The notes: generated from the sequence alone by a model not told the origin. Positions 53,588-63,275 are shown, counted from the stretch's first letter. The stretch is 64,000 bases of DNA from Candidatus Freyarchaeota archaeon (GCA_030587365.1 JAUQZE010000004.1:19903-83902), one strand, 5' to 3'. Program-made: numbers and translations.

Positions 53588-54109
53588 TTAGATATTTTGG
53601 TTACTCAATTCAGCCACTTGGTTTGTTTCGATCCACCAGGCTTGTTTTTTTCCTTTATTCTTTGTGCCTTTGAACTGGATTATCTTTTTTCCAAATTTTT
53701 GTTCTGTTCTAATCGCTATATTTTTAATTCGGGTGAGAATCTGCCGCCGCTTGAGGCTGGTTACCGCTTCTAACTCTTTGGTGGTGGCGCCACCGAATTC
53801 TAAGAGGTTACTTATTATTAGTCTGTCTGTTTCATCGTTGCATGATTGATTAAGGAGTTGTTTTATGTTCTCTTTATCCAATTCAGTGTCATTAATCGGC
53901 TCTTCTTTTTTAATAACGCTCTCAAGTTTTATGACTCTGGTTCTAAGTTGGTTGATTTCGTTTTTCAAATCTTTTTCTTTATCGTCAGGTACTTGTCCCA
54001 GCTTTTCTATTATGGCCTCCTTTATAAATGCGGAACGTTTACCACGACCAATTCTTTTATTCAACTCTTCTAAGATATGCTCGGGAATTTTTATGGTTAA
54101 AACTACCAT
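53588..54109 (-). CDS. Ribbon-helix-helix DNA-binding protein with coiled coil and winged-helix-like C-terminus
   Basis: 173 residues. The N-terminal about 40 (VVLTIKIPEHILEELNKRIG, RGKRSAFIKEAIIEKLG) are a CopG/RHH fold. Then a heptad-like coiled coil (LKNEINQLRTRVIKLESVIK) and a C-terminal helix-turn-helix (LLEFGGATTKELEAVTSLKR, RQILTRIKNIA). Likely a dimeric repressor. It is 48 nt upstream of the tRNA-Arg(CCG) gene on the same strand. Target unknown. Confidence 0.75.
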   Translation of the reverse strand: MVVLTIKIPEHILEELNKRIGRGKRSAFIKEAIIEKLGQVPDDKEKDLKNEINQLRTRVIKLESVIKKEEPINDTELDKENIKQLLNQSCNDETDRLIISNLLEFGGATTKELEAVTSLKRRQILTRIKNIAIRTEQKFGKKIIQFKGTKNKGKKQAWWIETNQVAELSNQNI

Positions 54110-54622
54110 CTTGCCTATTTTGTTTTCCCTCCATTAAGGCTCAAACGAGTTTTTTTATTCTGAAAGAACCAACCATTTTTGCGAATCATTACTTAGAGAT
54201 TTATCGGTTTTTATCCAATTCCAAAAGTTTAGTAGTTATGCCTTTTTTGCATTTAGATATAAGTGTTTTTATTAAAATCTTATGAGAGATTTTCCTAAGA
54301 AGGTCACCTGTACTAATGAGGGAATGAGTTATGTGGGTTTAAATAGTATTTACACGAAGGCGCCAATATTCTTTGAGGAAGAATAGTTCCTCTGCACTCC
54401 TGTTATTCAACCCAAAACTTTGTAGGATTCTTCCCCCTTAAATCTCATTATTGCTAAATTAAGCTTGAAGCGCTATGTGGTCGTAATATGTTATTAATTT
54501 TTATTTTTATTAATAAATATAATTTTAAAAAATTGTTTGAATAATAGCCGTAAGGTTTTTGAACATTACGTACGGATTTAACTGTTAACTAGAAAATCAC
54601 ATATCGAGGTTCGTGGTTGTCT
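54110..54622. other. Divergent intergenic region (513 nt), no gene recognised
   Basis: Very AT-rich. A long A/T block at 54490-54535 (TTATTTTTATTAATAAATAT and following) precedes the M24 peptidase and probably holds its promoter. No repeat, tRNA or conserved frame was seen. Confidence 0.4.
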
Positions 54623-55753
54623 ATGAGAGTATATTCCACACGTTTTGATAAGGCCAAGAGAATACTTGTCGGTGAAGGGATAAGCGCTCTGCTACTATTG
54701 GAACCCAAAAATATTTATTATTTAACTGGATTTTACAGCCATTCACTTGATGTTCCCAGCGCAGTTATATTTTCCGGAGATAATGAAGCAACTCTTACTG
54801 TTTCACGTATAGAATTGGATAGAGCAGCAGAGTCTTCATGGATTAATGATGTTCGATGTTATTACCCATACCCTCTCAAGACCGATGAGAAAAATGAGAA
54901 GGTGGATAGCGTCATCGATTCAATTAGTGCTATAATTGAGGAGAAAGGTTTGACGGAGAGTATAATAGGTGTTGAACTTTCCCAACTCTCAGTCTCAACA
55001 TTCGAGAGTCTAAAGAAAAAATTGCCTAAGGTAGGATTCAAAGACATTTCAAAAAGTGTCTGGGAAATGCGCATGTATAAAGATATTACGGAAATCGAAA
55101 ACATTCAGAGAGCGATGGAGATAGCTGAGAAAGGATTGAGAACCGCTATAGAAATTATCAGCCCTGGAACAACAGAAATACAGGTTGCTGTAGAGGTGGA
55201 GAGTGCTCTACGTAGGGCAGGTTCTCAGAAAGCTCTATTTGAGAGCATGGTGGTATCTGGCTCGAAATCCGCTTATCCCTATGCAATTGCGGGAAATAAA
55301 AAAATCGAAGAAAATGAACTCGTAATGATAAACGTGGCTGCTTCCTATAACGAGTATTGCGCAGATGTGGCAAGAACAATTTTCACAGGCAGTCCTCACA
55401 AAAAGCATAAAGAAATTTTTGAGGTTGTAAAACAAGCCTTCAATAACTCTCTGCAATACGCTAAACCGGGGCTCCCCCTAGGCCAATTAGACCAAGTGGC
55501 TAGAAATGTAATAAAAGAAAAGGGTTATGAACCGTTCTTTATCCACCCTATTGGACACGGGATAGGCTTAGACCAGTATGAGCCTCCCATAATCTCACTA
55601 AACAACACAGATAAAATTAGAGAGGGACTAATTCTGAATCTAGAACCAGCAATCTACATACCAGAATTCGGTGGTCTAAAAATAGAAAATACCATACTAA
55701 TAACAGAAGAAGGTAACCAAGTTCTAAACAAACTTCCGATAGAGACAATGTAA
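54623..55753 (+). CDS. M24-family peptidase (Xaa-Pro dipeptidase/aminopeptidase-like)
   Basis: About 376 residues. N-terminal creatinase-like domain (LLLEPKNIYYLTGFYSHSLD) and C-terminal pita-bread domain with metal ligands in VMINVAASYNEYCADVARTI (Asp), FFIHPIGHGIGLDQYEPPII (His), LILNLEPAIYIPEF (Glu) and GGLKIENTILIT (Glu). The first Asp position reads AASYNEYCAD, so one ligand of the usual D-x10-D pair appears replaced. It hydrolyses peptides with proline at P1' in the family. TTG at 54617 is an alternative start. Confidence 0.85.
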   Translation: MRVYSTRFDKAKRILVGEGISALLLLEPKNIYYLTGFYSHSLDVPSAVIFSGDNEATLTVSRIELDRAAESSWINDVRCYYPYPLKTDEKNEKVDSVIDSISAIIEEKGLTESIIGVELSQLSVSTFESLKKKLPKVGFKDISKSVWEMRMYKDITEIENIQRAMEIAEKGLRTAIEIISPGTTEIQVAVEVESALRRAGSQKALFESMVVSGSKSAYPYAIAGNKKIEENELVMINVAASYNEYCADVARTIFTGSPHKKHKEIFEVVKQAFNNSLQYAKPGLPLGQLDQVARNVIKEKGYEPFFIHPIGHGIGLDQYEPPIISLNNTDKIREGLILNLEPAIYIPEFGGLKIENTILITEEGNQVLNKLPIETM

Positions 55754-55886
55754 TTAAACTTGCTTTAAGCCGGCGTCAAATAACCGCTCAATTACAAAAT
55801 TCTTGTATAAAAACGGAAGAGAATTCTTTGAATTCCAGTACTGAAAATTCTTACCACTTATAGTTGCAAGTTTAAAGGGGTATAGT

Positions 55887-56810
55887 ATGAATATTAAACC
55901 AGTTTGTATCCTTTGCCTCCTCACCCGTGCTTTCCGAGAAATACAATACTCAACCAACGATACTGATGTTCAGTTTAAAGCAATGAAAGAAGTATTACAG
56001 CTAGTTAACAATATAATAAATGAACAAAATAATCCGATGCACCTAGTACCCGCATATATTGGTACACTCAGAGATCGTTTAATAAAAACAATAACTGGTT
56101 CTCCGGACCCTTACAATGAGCAGAAGATAAAATCTAATGAAATAGCCCTAGAGTTGCGTTCCAACCTCGAAAAAATCATTGAAGGAGAAGAGGACAACTA
56201 TAAAAGATTTAGACTAGCCTGCGTAGCGGCTATAGTTGGAAACATAATCGAGTTCGATGTTCTGGGCCACATATTTAATCTTGAAGAAATATCCGAACTC
56301 TCGGAGAAGGCGGAAGAGGAATTAGCTATCGATGATATACCAATACTATTTGAGAAAGTTAAACCTGGAACCAGAATCCTATATTTGACGGATAATGCGG
56401 GTGAAATAGCATTCGACGTTCTTCTTGTAAAAGAGTTAAGAAAACTTGGAGCAGAGGTCACAGTCGCAGTTAAGGAGAAACCTGTTTTGAACGACGCTAC
56501 TCTGGAGGACGCCCAGGCGGTAAACATGGTTAAAACAGCGAAGGAACTAATAACAACAGGTACGGATTCCGTGGGTCTAATACTTGACGAGTGTTCCGAG
56601 ACGTTTTTGAATCATTACCAGAACTCAGACTTGATAATCGCGAAGGGAATGGGCTACTTTGAAACCATGACCGGACATCACATAAAACACCCTTTGGACG
56701 TCTTTTTTCTGCTGAGAACAAAATGCGACCCTGTTGCCATGAGTTTGGGTGTTAAACGGGACAAAAATGTAGCAAAATATTTGCCTGCAAACACAGTAAT
56801 AGAATGCTAA
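55887..56810 (+). CDS. DUF89/ARMT1-like damage-control phosphatase
   Basis: 307 residues. Family signatures: KPVCILCLLTRAF at the start with a metal-type cysteine pair, LYLTDNAGEIAFDVLLVKEL with the catalytic Asp-Asn, and IIAKGMGYFETM. DUF89 proteins are metal-dependent phosphatases acting on damaged phospho-metabolites. GGGG lies about 7 nt before the ATG. It is 64 nt upstream of tpiA, suggesting a link to sugar-phosphate metabolism. Confidence 0.85.
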   Translation: MNIKPVCILCLLTRAFREIQYSTNDTDVQFKAMKEVLQLVNNIINEQNNPMHLVPAYIGTLRDRLIKTITGSPDPYNEQKIKSNEIALELRSNLEKIIEGEEDNYKRFRLACVAAIVGNIIEFDVLGHIFNLEEISELSEKAEEELAIDDIPILFEKVKPGTRILYLTDNAGEIAFDVLLVKELRKLGAEVTVAVKEKPVLNDATLEDAQAVNMVKTAKELITTGTDSVGLILDECSETFLNHYQNSDLIIAKGMGYFETMTGHHIKHPLDVFFLLRTKCDPVAMSLGVKRDKNVAKYLPANTVIEC

Positions 56811-56874
56811 ATGCAAAAAATTATATAAAAAATATTGTCACATTAAGAACAACGTTATTTGGAGGAAAGAATTG

Positions 56875-57561
56875 ATGAAGATTACCCTTCCTGTCATTGC
56901 AATAAACTTTAAGACGTATTCGGAAAGCGTCGGTAAAAAGGGACTTAAAATCGCCAAAGCCGCAGAAGAGATATCAAATGACACTGGAATATGCATCATT
57001 ATCGCTCCACAACACACCGATATTCAACTAATCGCAAGTCAAGTAGAAGTCCCAGTTTTTGCACAACACATAGATCCTTTTACTGCTGGTTCTCACACTG
57101 GTTACATTCTACCAGAGGCGGTAGCTGAAGCCGGAGCTGTAGGGACTCTTATAAACCACAGCGAACACAGACTCATACTAGCAGACATTGATGAAGCTAT
57201 ACGAAGGGCGAAAGAAGCAAAACTCAAAACTATAGCCTGTTCTAACAACCCTGAAGTTAGTGCATCAATCTGTGCTCTTTCCCCCGACTTTTGCGCGTAC
57301 GAGCCGCCCGATCTCATAGGAACAGGAATTTCGGTCTCTACAGCAAAACCAGAAGTAGTAACCAAAGCGGTTGAACTAATGCAAAAAATTAACCCCCGTG
57401 TTATTCCTCTTTGCGGAGCGGGAATAAGCACTGGAGAAGATGTAACTGCAGCAATCAAGCTAAACACAAGGGGTGTTCTCTTAGCCTCCGGTGTAGTAAA
57501 AGCAAAGGATCCCAAAGCGGTGCTACAAGAAATGGCTGAAGCAGCACAAAAAACACTTTAA
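56875..57561 (+). CDS. tpiA: Triosephosphate isomerase (archaeal type)
   Basis: Interconverts glyceraldehyde-3-phosphate and dihydroxyacetone phosphate. 228 residues, the short archaeal form. Catalytic residues: Lys in AINFKTYSESVG, His in NHSEHRL, Glu in AYEPPDLIGTG; the phosphate loop is PLCGAGISTGED. A TATA-like TTATATAAAA at 56821-56830 lies about 45 nt before the ATG, and GGAGG precedes it. So it has its own promoter. Confidence 0.95.
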   Translation: MKITLPVIAINFKTYSESVGKKGLKIAKAAEEISNDTGICIIIAPQHTDIQLIASQVEVPVFAQHIDPFTAGSHTGYILPEAVAEAGAVGTLINHSEHRLILADIDEAIRRAKEAKLKTIACSNNPEVSASICALSPDFCAYEPPDLIGTGISVSTAKPEVVTKAVELMQKINPRVIPLCGAGISTGEDVTAAIKLNTRGVLLASGVVKAKDPKAVLQEMAEAAQKTL

Positions 57562-57682
57562 ACCTCTTATGCAAAAAAGTTCTTCCTTCTTTTTCCGAGA
57601 TTGCGGAAGCGTTTTTAAATCAGTCGACCGATATCTTTATGATATTTAATATTACAAAAATTTGGGAAGGTACAAAACATTG

Positions 57683-58705
57683 TTGGGAATAAGCGGATAT
57701 GGAGTTTATATTCCCTTATACCGGGTAAAACTAAAAGAAATCGCAACCGCTTGGAAAGAGGATGCACAGCCTTCCGGAGAAAAGTCTGTAGCCTATTTTG
57801 ATGAAAACGTATTGACACTAGCTTACAACGCTTGTATAAATGCCATAAAACACGCGGATATAAAACCTAGCGACATCAACGCATTATACTTGGGAACTGT
57901 ATCCAGTCCCTATACCGAAGCGTCATTGGCTGCTCCCTTGGTGAACGCCCTCGGCCTACCGGAAAATGTTGAAGCTGTGGATTTTGGTGCTTCAACCAGA
58001 GCAAGTACAGCCGCACTGCAAGCTGGTTTGGACGCCGTAAAATCAGAAAGACTTGAAAACATTTTGATTGTAGGAAGTGATGTCCTTGTAGGAGCGCCCG
58101 GAACTAGTTTTGAATACACCGCTGGATCTGGAGCCGCTGCTTGTATACTAAGTGGTAACGGTGTGATAGCTGAATACGAAGACAGCTTTTTCTATACAAC
58201 CGGCTTCGCCGATAAATGGAAAAATGTTGAATCAGGATACCCGTTATACGGCGATACTGGCTTCGTAAGGAGATACGGATACGTGGAACATGTGGTAAAG
58301 GCTGCAAAAGGACTTTTGGAAAAACTTGGAGACTCGGCACAAAGTTTCAACCACGTGGTACTTCAACAACAAGAGAGTAGACTGATATCCGAAGCTTCAA
58401 AAAGCTTGGGCTTTACACCAGAACAGCTCAAAGCCGGTATGACTCTGGAAAACTTCGGTGACACTGGTTCAGCATCTATCCTCATAGGGTTATCCGCAAT
58501 TCTGGACCAAGCGGAACCAGGACAGAGAATATTAGCTGTTTCCTACGGCTCTGGTTCCAGTGCCGCCCTCAGCTTTAAAGTAAATGAAAAAATATATGAT
58601 AAACGCGAAAATTCGACTCCCGTTAAAAGTTTTAAGGAAAACAAAGAGTACATAGACTATTTCACACACCTCAGGCAAAACAGAATAATATCCCGGACTG
58701 AATAA
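57683..58705 (+). CDS. Hydroxymethylglutaryl-CoA synthase
   Basis: Condenses acetyl-CoA with acetoacetyl-CoA, first committed step of isoprenoid synthesis. About 340 residues, archaeal type. Start GISGYGVYIPLYRVKLKEIA, catalytic Cys region in FEYTAGSGAAACILSGNG and GASTRASTAALQAGLDAV, and NFGDTGSASILIGLSAI near the end. I start at TTG 57683, where archaeal homologues begin, after GGAAGGT. First gene of the HMG-CoA synthase-DUF35-thiolase run, a known arrangement in which DUF35 bridges the two enzymes in one complex. Confidence 0.93.
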   Translation: MGISGYGVYIPLYRVKLKEIATAWKEDAQPSGEKSVAYFDENVLTLAYNACINAIKHADIKPSDINALYLGTVSSPYTEASLAAPLVNALGLPENVEAVDFGASTRASTAALQAGLDAVKSERLENILIVGSDVLVGAPGTSFEYTAGSGAAACILSGNGVIAEYEDSFFYTTGFADKWKNVESGYPLYGDTGFVRRYGYVEHVVKAAKGLLEKLGDSAQSFNHVVLQQQESRLISEASKSLGFTPEQLKAGMTLENFGDTGSASILIGLSAILDQAEPGQRILAVSYGSGSSAALSFKVNEKIYDKRENSTPVKSFKENKEYIDYFTHLRQNRIISRTE

Positions 58706-58729
58706 TAGAAGAATTGGGAGATGTCTAGA

Positions 58730-59137
58730 ATGATAACACCCCCCTTATGGAGAGATTATAGGCAGAATAATAGGATGGAAGCGTATAAATGCAAAAACTG
58801 CGGCTTCGTGAGCTATCCCGAAAAAAGAAGAGTATGCCCCCAGTGTAAAAAAGCCCCTTCAGAATTCGAAACCATCACACTAGGGCCAAAGGGTAGGGTA
58901 CTGACCTACACCGTAGCCCATGCACTACCCGCAGAATTCGAACCCCCAATTCCCCTAGCAATAGTGGAAATGGACGGCGGAGGAAGAATATACGCCATGG
59001 TATCCGATTGCAAACCCGACCAAATGAAAGTCGGAATGGAAGTGGAACTGGACTACCGAGAAATATTCCAAGAGGACGGATACCGCGTACAATCCTTCAA
59101 GGTAAAACCGGTAAAAAAAGGAGAAGAACCGAAATGA
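58730..59137 (+). CDS. DUF35 OB-fold zinc-ribbon protein, scaffold of the thiolase/HMG-CoA synthase complex
   Basis: About 135 residues. A rubredoxin-like zinc ribbon with CKNCGFVSYPEKRRVCPQC, then an OB fold (GRVLTYTVAHALPAEFEPPI). In archaea this protein holds thiolase and HMG-CoA synthase together and helps channel acetoacetyl-CoA. ATG at 58730 has GGGAG 9 nt upstream; ATG at 58721 is too close. Its stop overlaps the thiolase start by 4 nt (ATGA). Confidence 0.92.
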   Translation: MITPPLWRDYRQNNRMEAYKCKNCGFVSYPEKRRVCPQCKKAPSEFETITLGPKGRVLTYTVAHALPAEFEPPIPLAIVEMDGGGRIYAMVSDCKPDQMKVGMEVELDYREIFQEDGYRVQSFKVKPVKKGEEPK

Positions 59138-60282
59138 AAAATAAAGTCGCGGTAGTTGGAGCAGGACTAATAGACTTCGGAGTACTATACGATAAAAGCC
59201 CAGACATGATGATGGAAGAAGCCTACATAAACGCACTACAAAGCGTAGACAAAGGAATCGAACCCCAAGAAATACAAGCAGCCTGGCTAGGAACTCTCAG
59301 AGGAAGATTCACAGGAGTAACACTAGCCCACCCCACAGGACTATTCAATATCCCGGTATCACGAGTAGAAAATGCCTGCGCCACAGGTAACGACGCATTT
59401 CGCCACGCATGCTTCGCTATAGCTGCAGGAGTATATGACAAGGCAATAGTTATAGGATACGAAAAAATGCATGATGAAAAAGGAGGACTAATAAAACTAG
59501 CAGCAATCAAAGATATCTGGATGAGAAGAGCACGAACCATGCCCTCCTTCTTCGCCCTAAGAGGCACACGTCACATGCATCAGTACGGATCCAAAAAAGA
59601 AGACTTCGCACTGGTATCCGTAAAAAACCGTCACAATGGAGCACTATATCCCCACGCCCACTTCAAAAAAGAAGTAACGCTAGAACAAGTAATGAAAGCA
59701 CCCATAATATCATGGCCCCTTGGACTATTTGATTGCTGCCCAACAACCGACGGCGCCGCTGCTGTCATAGTTTGTAAGGCTGAGCTGGCCAAAAAATACA
59801 CCGATACCCCGATCTACGTGGCGGGTAGCGGTTTGTCCGTGGATAGTTGGATGCTGGGGGAAGACGAGTCTCTGGCTGGTTTTCCAGCGAGCAAAGAGGC
59901 TAGTAGACAGGCCTACGAAATGGCGGGTCTCCAACCCAAGGATATAGATGTAGGAGAAATACACGATTGCTTTTCGGTTACCGAGATTCTAAACTACGAG
60001 GATCTTGGCTTCTGTGAAAAAGGTCAGGGGCACAAACTAATTCAAGAGGGAGTAACCGCATTAGATGGAGAAAAGCCCATGAATCCGAGTGGAGGTCTTC
60101 TTGCAAAAGGTCACCCCATTGGCGCCACAGGAGTAGCTCAAATCGCTGAGATTTACGAGCAGCTTAGAGGTGAGGCAGGTAAGATTCAGGTAGCTGATGC
60201 AACAATCGGGATCTGCCACAATATAGGCGTTGGCCGTGATAATACTGGTTCGGTTAGTTGTGTACATATTTTGACTCGTTGA
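59134..60282 (+). CDS. Acetyl-CoA acetyltransferase (archaeal thiolase)
   Basis: Makes acetoacetyl-CoA for the mevalonate pathway. 382 residues. Active-site Cys in VENACATGNDAFRHACF, GMYDKAIVIGYEKM-like segment, the conserved HDCFSVTEILNYEDLGFCEKG, and C-terminal NPSGGLLAKGHPIGATG and ICHNIGVGRDN. The true start is the ATG overlapping the DUF35 stop; an open frame upstream to 59008 overlaps DUF35. Codon use in its first half and in the DUF35 gene is noticeably A-rich. Confidence 0.93.
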   Translation: MKNKVAVVGAGLIDFGVLYDKSPDMMMEEAYINALQSVDKGIEPQEIQAAWLGTLRGRFTGVTLAHPTGLFNIPVSRVENACATGNDAFRHACFAIAAGVYDKAIVIGYEKMHDEKGGLIKLAAIKDIWMRRARTMPSFFALRGTRHMHQYGSKKEDFALVSVKNRHNGALYPHAHFKKEVTLEQVMKAPIISWPLGLFDCCPTTDGAAAVIVCKAELAKKYTDTPIYVAGSGLSVDSWMLGEDESLAGFPASKEASRQAYEMAGLQPKDIDVGEIHDCFSVTEILNYEDLGFCEKGQGHKLIQEGVTALDGEKPMNPSGGLLAKGHPIGATGVAQIAEIYEQLRGEAGKIQVADATIGICHNIGVGRDNTGSVSCVHILTR

Positions 60283-60415
60283 CTTCTTTTTATTTTACTT
60301 CTTTTTGTTTTTAGGCGCTTTTTACTCTCTATAATTTTAGGGTTGATAAATACGTAAAGCAAATATTTAATATTCTCCTTTTTAATAATAATGGAACAAA
60401 TGTCTTGGTGTTCTT

Positions 60416-60796
60416 ATGGTACAAGAGAGCGTAGTAAAGAGCCTAGTTAATGAAATTAGAAATGAACTTAGAATACTTGGGGCTATCACCGCTAGGGGGC
60501 TGGCTTTGTTCACTCTTGATGGCAGGTTACTTTATTCGGATACCGCCCCGGATATACAGGAGCGGTTGAATATGTTTATTCCCAGCTTCCCTGCTCTAGG
60601 TGTGGGCTCTAACATAACTGTGAATATCGATGAGAGGACTCTCTTAATTATGCGTGTCTCTGAGAGAATGGTTTTGGCCGTTTTTACCGATCAAAAGGCT
60701 GGCGTTGTCTTGATGAGGATGGCTTCTCTAATTAAGAAATACGAGGAAGAATTTGACAAAGCAGTTGAACCACCCACAGGCAAATCTCCGACATAA
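60416..60796 (+). CDS. Roadblock/LC7-domain protein
   Basis: 126 residues. KSLVNEIRNELRILGAITAR, LALFTLDGRLLYSDTAP, VGSNITVNIDERTLLIMRVS and MVLAVFTDQKAGVVLMRMAS follow the roadblock fold. Such proteins dimerise and act as scaffolds or activators for small GTPases, so the Rag-like GTPase at 15414 is a candidate partner, though distant in the window. GGTG about 5-7 nt before the ATG. Confidence 0.8.
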   Translation: MVQESVVKSLVNEIRNELRILGAITARGLALFTLDGRLLYSDTAPDIQERLNMFIPSFPALGVGSNITVNIDERTLLIMRVSERMVLAVFTDQKAGVVLMRMASLIKKYEEEFDKAVEPPTGKSPT

Positions 60797-60872
60797 TTAG
60801 CTGGCTTTAAATAAGTTCTTTTTCTGAGCTAATGCTCCTATTGGTCGATTCCCATAATGATAATTTCGGGTT

Positions 60873-61018
60873 TACTGCTACTGACATACTCCTAACCTTG
60901 GAAGGTTAGGGGTTCTACGCTTCTATGGTTAGAAGTGAGGGAGGTGTCATCGCCCTGTTACTGGTTTCCGCACCCTTCGCGGGTGAGCAAGCCTTATTAG
61001 GCTCTTTCCTTTTTTTCA
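60873..61018 (+). mobile_element. Cluster of four hairpins, possibly an IS200/IS605-type element end or derived structured RNA
   Basis: Within 140 nt: CCTAACCTT/AAGGTTAGG (60891-60910), CTTCTA/TAGAAG (60920-60935), CACCC/GGGTG (60971-60985) and GCCT/AGGC followed by a T-rich tract. The first hairpin with its flanks (ACTGACATACTCC, GGGTTCTACGC) resembles the subterminal palindromes of IS200/IS605-family elements. No transposase or TnpB frame is attached. It could be a solo end, a palindromic MITE or an expressed RNA. By-eye assignment. Confidence 0.45.
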
Positions 61019-61258
61019 GTATTTAAACCTCACACAATTCATCCCCATCCTTTAACGATTGGGGCTTTCTTGCTAAAATTTATGTAAAAAGAGTGTACTG
61101 GTTCTGAAACATGTTTTATAAAAAATAAAGAAAAGTAAAAATGTTTACGAAACTACTTTTCGGCAAGGATTAGATTTGAATAATCAATTAAGAATTCAGT
61201 TTCGGAGTAATGGTCAAATAAAGGATAAATAAAGAGTAGAGAGTTTTGAGCGACTCTC

Positions 61259-62200
61259 CTAAACTTCAAGATCCATTTTTAGTTTTCGGACGATTTCTTT
61301 GTATCTGTTTCTTATTGTTACCTCTGTTACGTGTGCTACTTCAGCGATTTCTCTTTGGGCTCTTCTTTCACCCGCCAAAATTCCCGCTATGTATAAAGCC
61401 GCTGCCGCTAGTCCCGTGGGGTCTTTTCCCCCGGTTATTCCTATTTCGCTCGCTCTTTCAATTACTTGCAATGCGCGTTTCTGGCTTTCCCCTGACATAC
61501 TTAGTTCATTCGCGAATCTTGAAATGAAGTCTGTTGCGCTTGGTCTAGGGATTTTGAGATCTAATCCTCGGAGTATGAGTCTTACGCAGTGTGCCAGTTC
61601 TTTCCTGTTGACTCGCGCCACACTCTCAACTTCGTCCAGAGGGCGTGGAATCTTATGGAGTCTGCATGCGAGGTAAACTGCTGCTGCAACCATTGATTCT
61701 ATGGATCTTCCTCTAACGAGTCCTTTTTCTAGGGCTCTTCGGTATACTACCGCTGCGGTTTCACGGATGTCCCTTGGGATGCCGATTTGGCTTGCGATTC
61801 GGTTTAGTTCTGGCATTGCTTGAGCTAGGTTTCTTGCTATTGAGCTGTGTACTCTGGTTCTTATCTGCCATTTTCGTAATCTGTAAATCTGAGCTCTTCG
61901 CTTAGGTGAAAGTTTTCTGCCGTAGGCGTCTCGGTCACTTCTACTGATTGTAGTGCTGAGTCCCTTATCCGGCATTCGATAGGTCATAGGGGAACCTACT
62001 CTGCTTCGGTCTCTCTTCTCTTCTGCTGTGAAGGCTCGCCATTCTGGGCCGCTGTCTATCATCAAATCGTTGATTATTAGACCGCAATCACCACAGATGG
62101 TGTCGCCTCTAGTGTAGTCTCTGAGAATTCTCTTGCTGCCGCATTCTGGGCACTGTGTAACCTCTTTGTATGATTCTTCCTTTCCTTCGGTTTTTGACAA
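61259..62200 (-). CDS. tfb: Transcription initiation factor B
   Basis: Archaeal TFIIB homologue: bridges TBP-TATA and RNA polymerase. 313 residues. N-terminal zinc ribbon (CPECGSKRILRDYTRGDTICGDCG), B-finger/linker (GPEWRAFTAEEKRDRSRVG), and two cyclin folds (LNRIASQIGIPRDIRETAAV; SRFANELSMSGESQKRALQV), ending EIVRKLKMDLEV. TTG start after GAGGTG. A TATA-like TTTATAAACTTTATAA lies directly upstream. It confirms the archaeal origin. Confidence 0.96.
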   Translation of the reverse strand: MSKTEGKEESYKEVTQCPECGSKRILRDYTRGDTICGDCGLIINDLMIDSGPEWRAFTAEEKRDRSRVGSPMTYRMPDKGLSTTISRSDRDAYGRKLSPKRRAQIYRLRKWQIRTRVHSSIARNLAQAMPELNRIASQIGIPRDIRETAAVVYRRALEKGLVRGRSIESMVAAAVYLACRLHKIPRPLDEVESVARVNRKELAHCVRLILRGLDLKIPRPSATDFISRFANELSMSGESQKRALQVIERASEIGITGGKDPTGLAAAALYIAGILAGERRAQREIAEVAHVTEVTIRNRYKEIVRKLKMDLEV

Positions 62201-62640
62201 ATATTTTCACCTCAAATTATAAAGTTTATAAACAAAATATTGAGGATGTATTCTAGTTGAACTTTAATCCTCAAAAACTAACAACAAATAATTTTTTCAA
62301 ACAAAATCTTGGTTTTACTCATCTCGATAATATGATTCATCTATTCTGTGATAAATCGGTAAATTTTTACGATTTTTTCTTTAATTTTTTACTCTTATTC
62401 CTTTTGGGTTTTGCTTCAGGGGACTTTTAATGAAAGTTGTTCGGATTAAAGGATGGTATTTAAGTTTTTTGTATTTATATGTCTTTCGGCTATGTCCCCC
62501 GCACAAAATAATACAACACTTTTCTCCTTATAAATATTATGGTAAAACAGTAAGCTATTTTAGTACTTTTTGAAGAATTCTCAAAATTTTGACTGCATTT
62601 TGAAGATAATTTTATATAAATTACATCAATATTTAGAAAT
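62201..62640. promoter_or_regulatory. Intergenic region between tfb and the AbrB-like gene
   Basis: 440 nt, AT-rich. The tfb-proximal end carries its TATA element at about 62212-62228 (minus strand). The remainder has several T-runs and TATA-like words but no gene or repeat that I can support. Confidence 0.4.
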
Positions 62641-63045
62641 TCATAATTTTATTATGCTTACATCCACATTCGTGACGCCCTCTATTTGAGAAACTTGGAA
62701 TTTTAATTCCTCAATTTTTATCGATAATTTTTCCTTTTCTATATAACCTTCGTAAAAACATTGCTTCCCCTTTCGGCAAAGACCAGTGGTGTGAAGAAAC
62801 TCTATTTTATCCTTTACTATAATCAACCCAAGGTCTCTAAGAAATCTCTGAGAAAGCTTATCAATTTCTATGGAGAGTTTGACCACTTCAGAAGTGTCGG
62901 TAGGAATCAGTCGGATTTCACCATTAGATCGGGATACTATCATGATGGCGAATGGTTTACCAATTACCTCTATAAACTTTTTTGGTAATGGTATTCTTCC
63001 CCCTTTGAGTTCCACAATTTCCGCCAGAGTCAGTTCATCCACAGA
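62641..63045 (-). CDS. AbrB/SpoVT-like DNA-binding protein with C-terminal regulatory domain
   Basis: About 134 residues. The N-terminus (LTLAEIVELKGGRIPLPKKF, then RSNGEIRLIP) has the swapped-hairpin AbrB pattern. The C-terminal half contains TGLCRKGKQCFYEGYIEKEK and an ACT-like strand set (EGVTNVDVSIIKL). The Cys-Arg-Lys-Gly-Lys-Gln-Cys turn could bind metal. ATG 63045 follows GAGGG at 8 nt; the ATG at 63063 is too close to its GAGAGG. Likely a transcriptional regulator of unknown target. Confidence 0.6.
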   Translation of the reverse strand, partial: SVDELTLAEIVELKGGRIPLPKKFIEVIGKPFAIMIVSRSNGEIRLIPTDTSEVVKLSIEIDKLSQRFLRDLGLIIVKDKIEFLHTTGLCRKGKQCFYEGYIEKEKLSIKIEELKFQVSQIEGVTNVDVSIIKL

Positions 63046-63275
63046 CATTATTAAAGCCCTCATACCTCTCTCTTACTTACCCGTGAAATATTTGTTTTTC
63101 ACGTTATTAACCTTTTGTTATTAATATTTATTGAATCTGTATACCCGAGGATTTTTTAAAAACTGATTTAGATTTCTGGCTTTTTTGGTAGAGAGATACG
63201 ATAACGAATTTCTTTTTTTGGAATCTTTTATTTTTAAGGAAAAGCTATGCTTAAAAGTAGAGGAGGTAGAAATAA

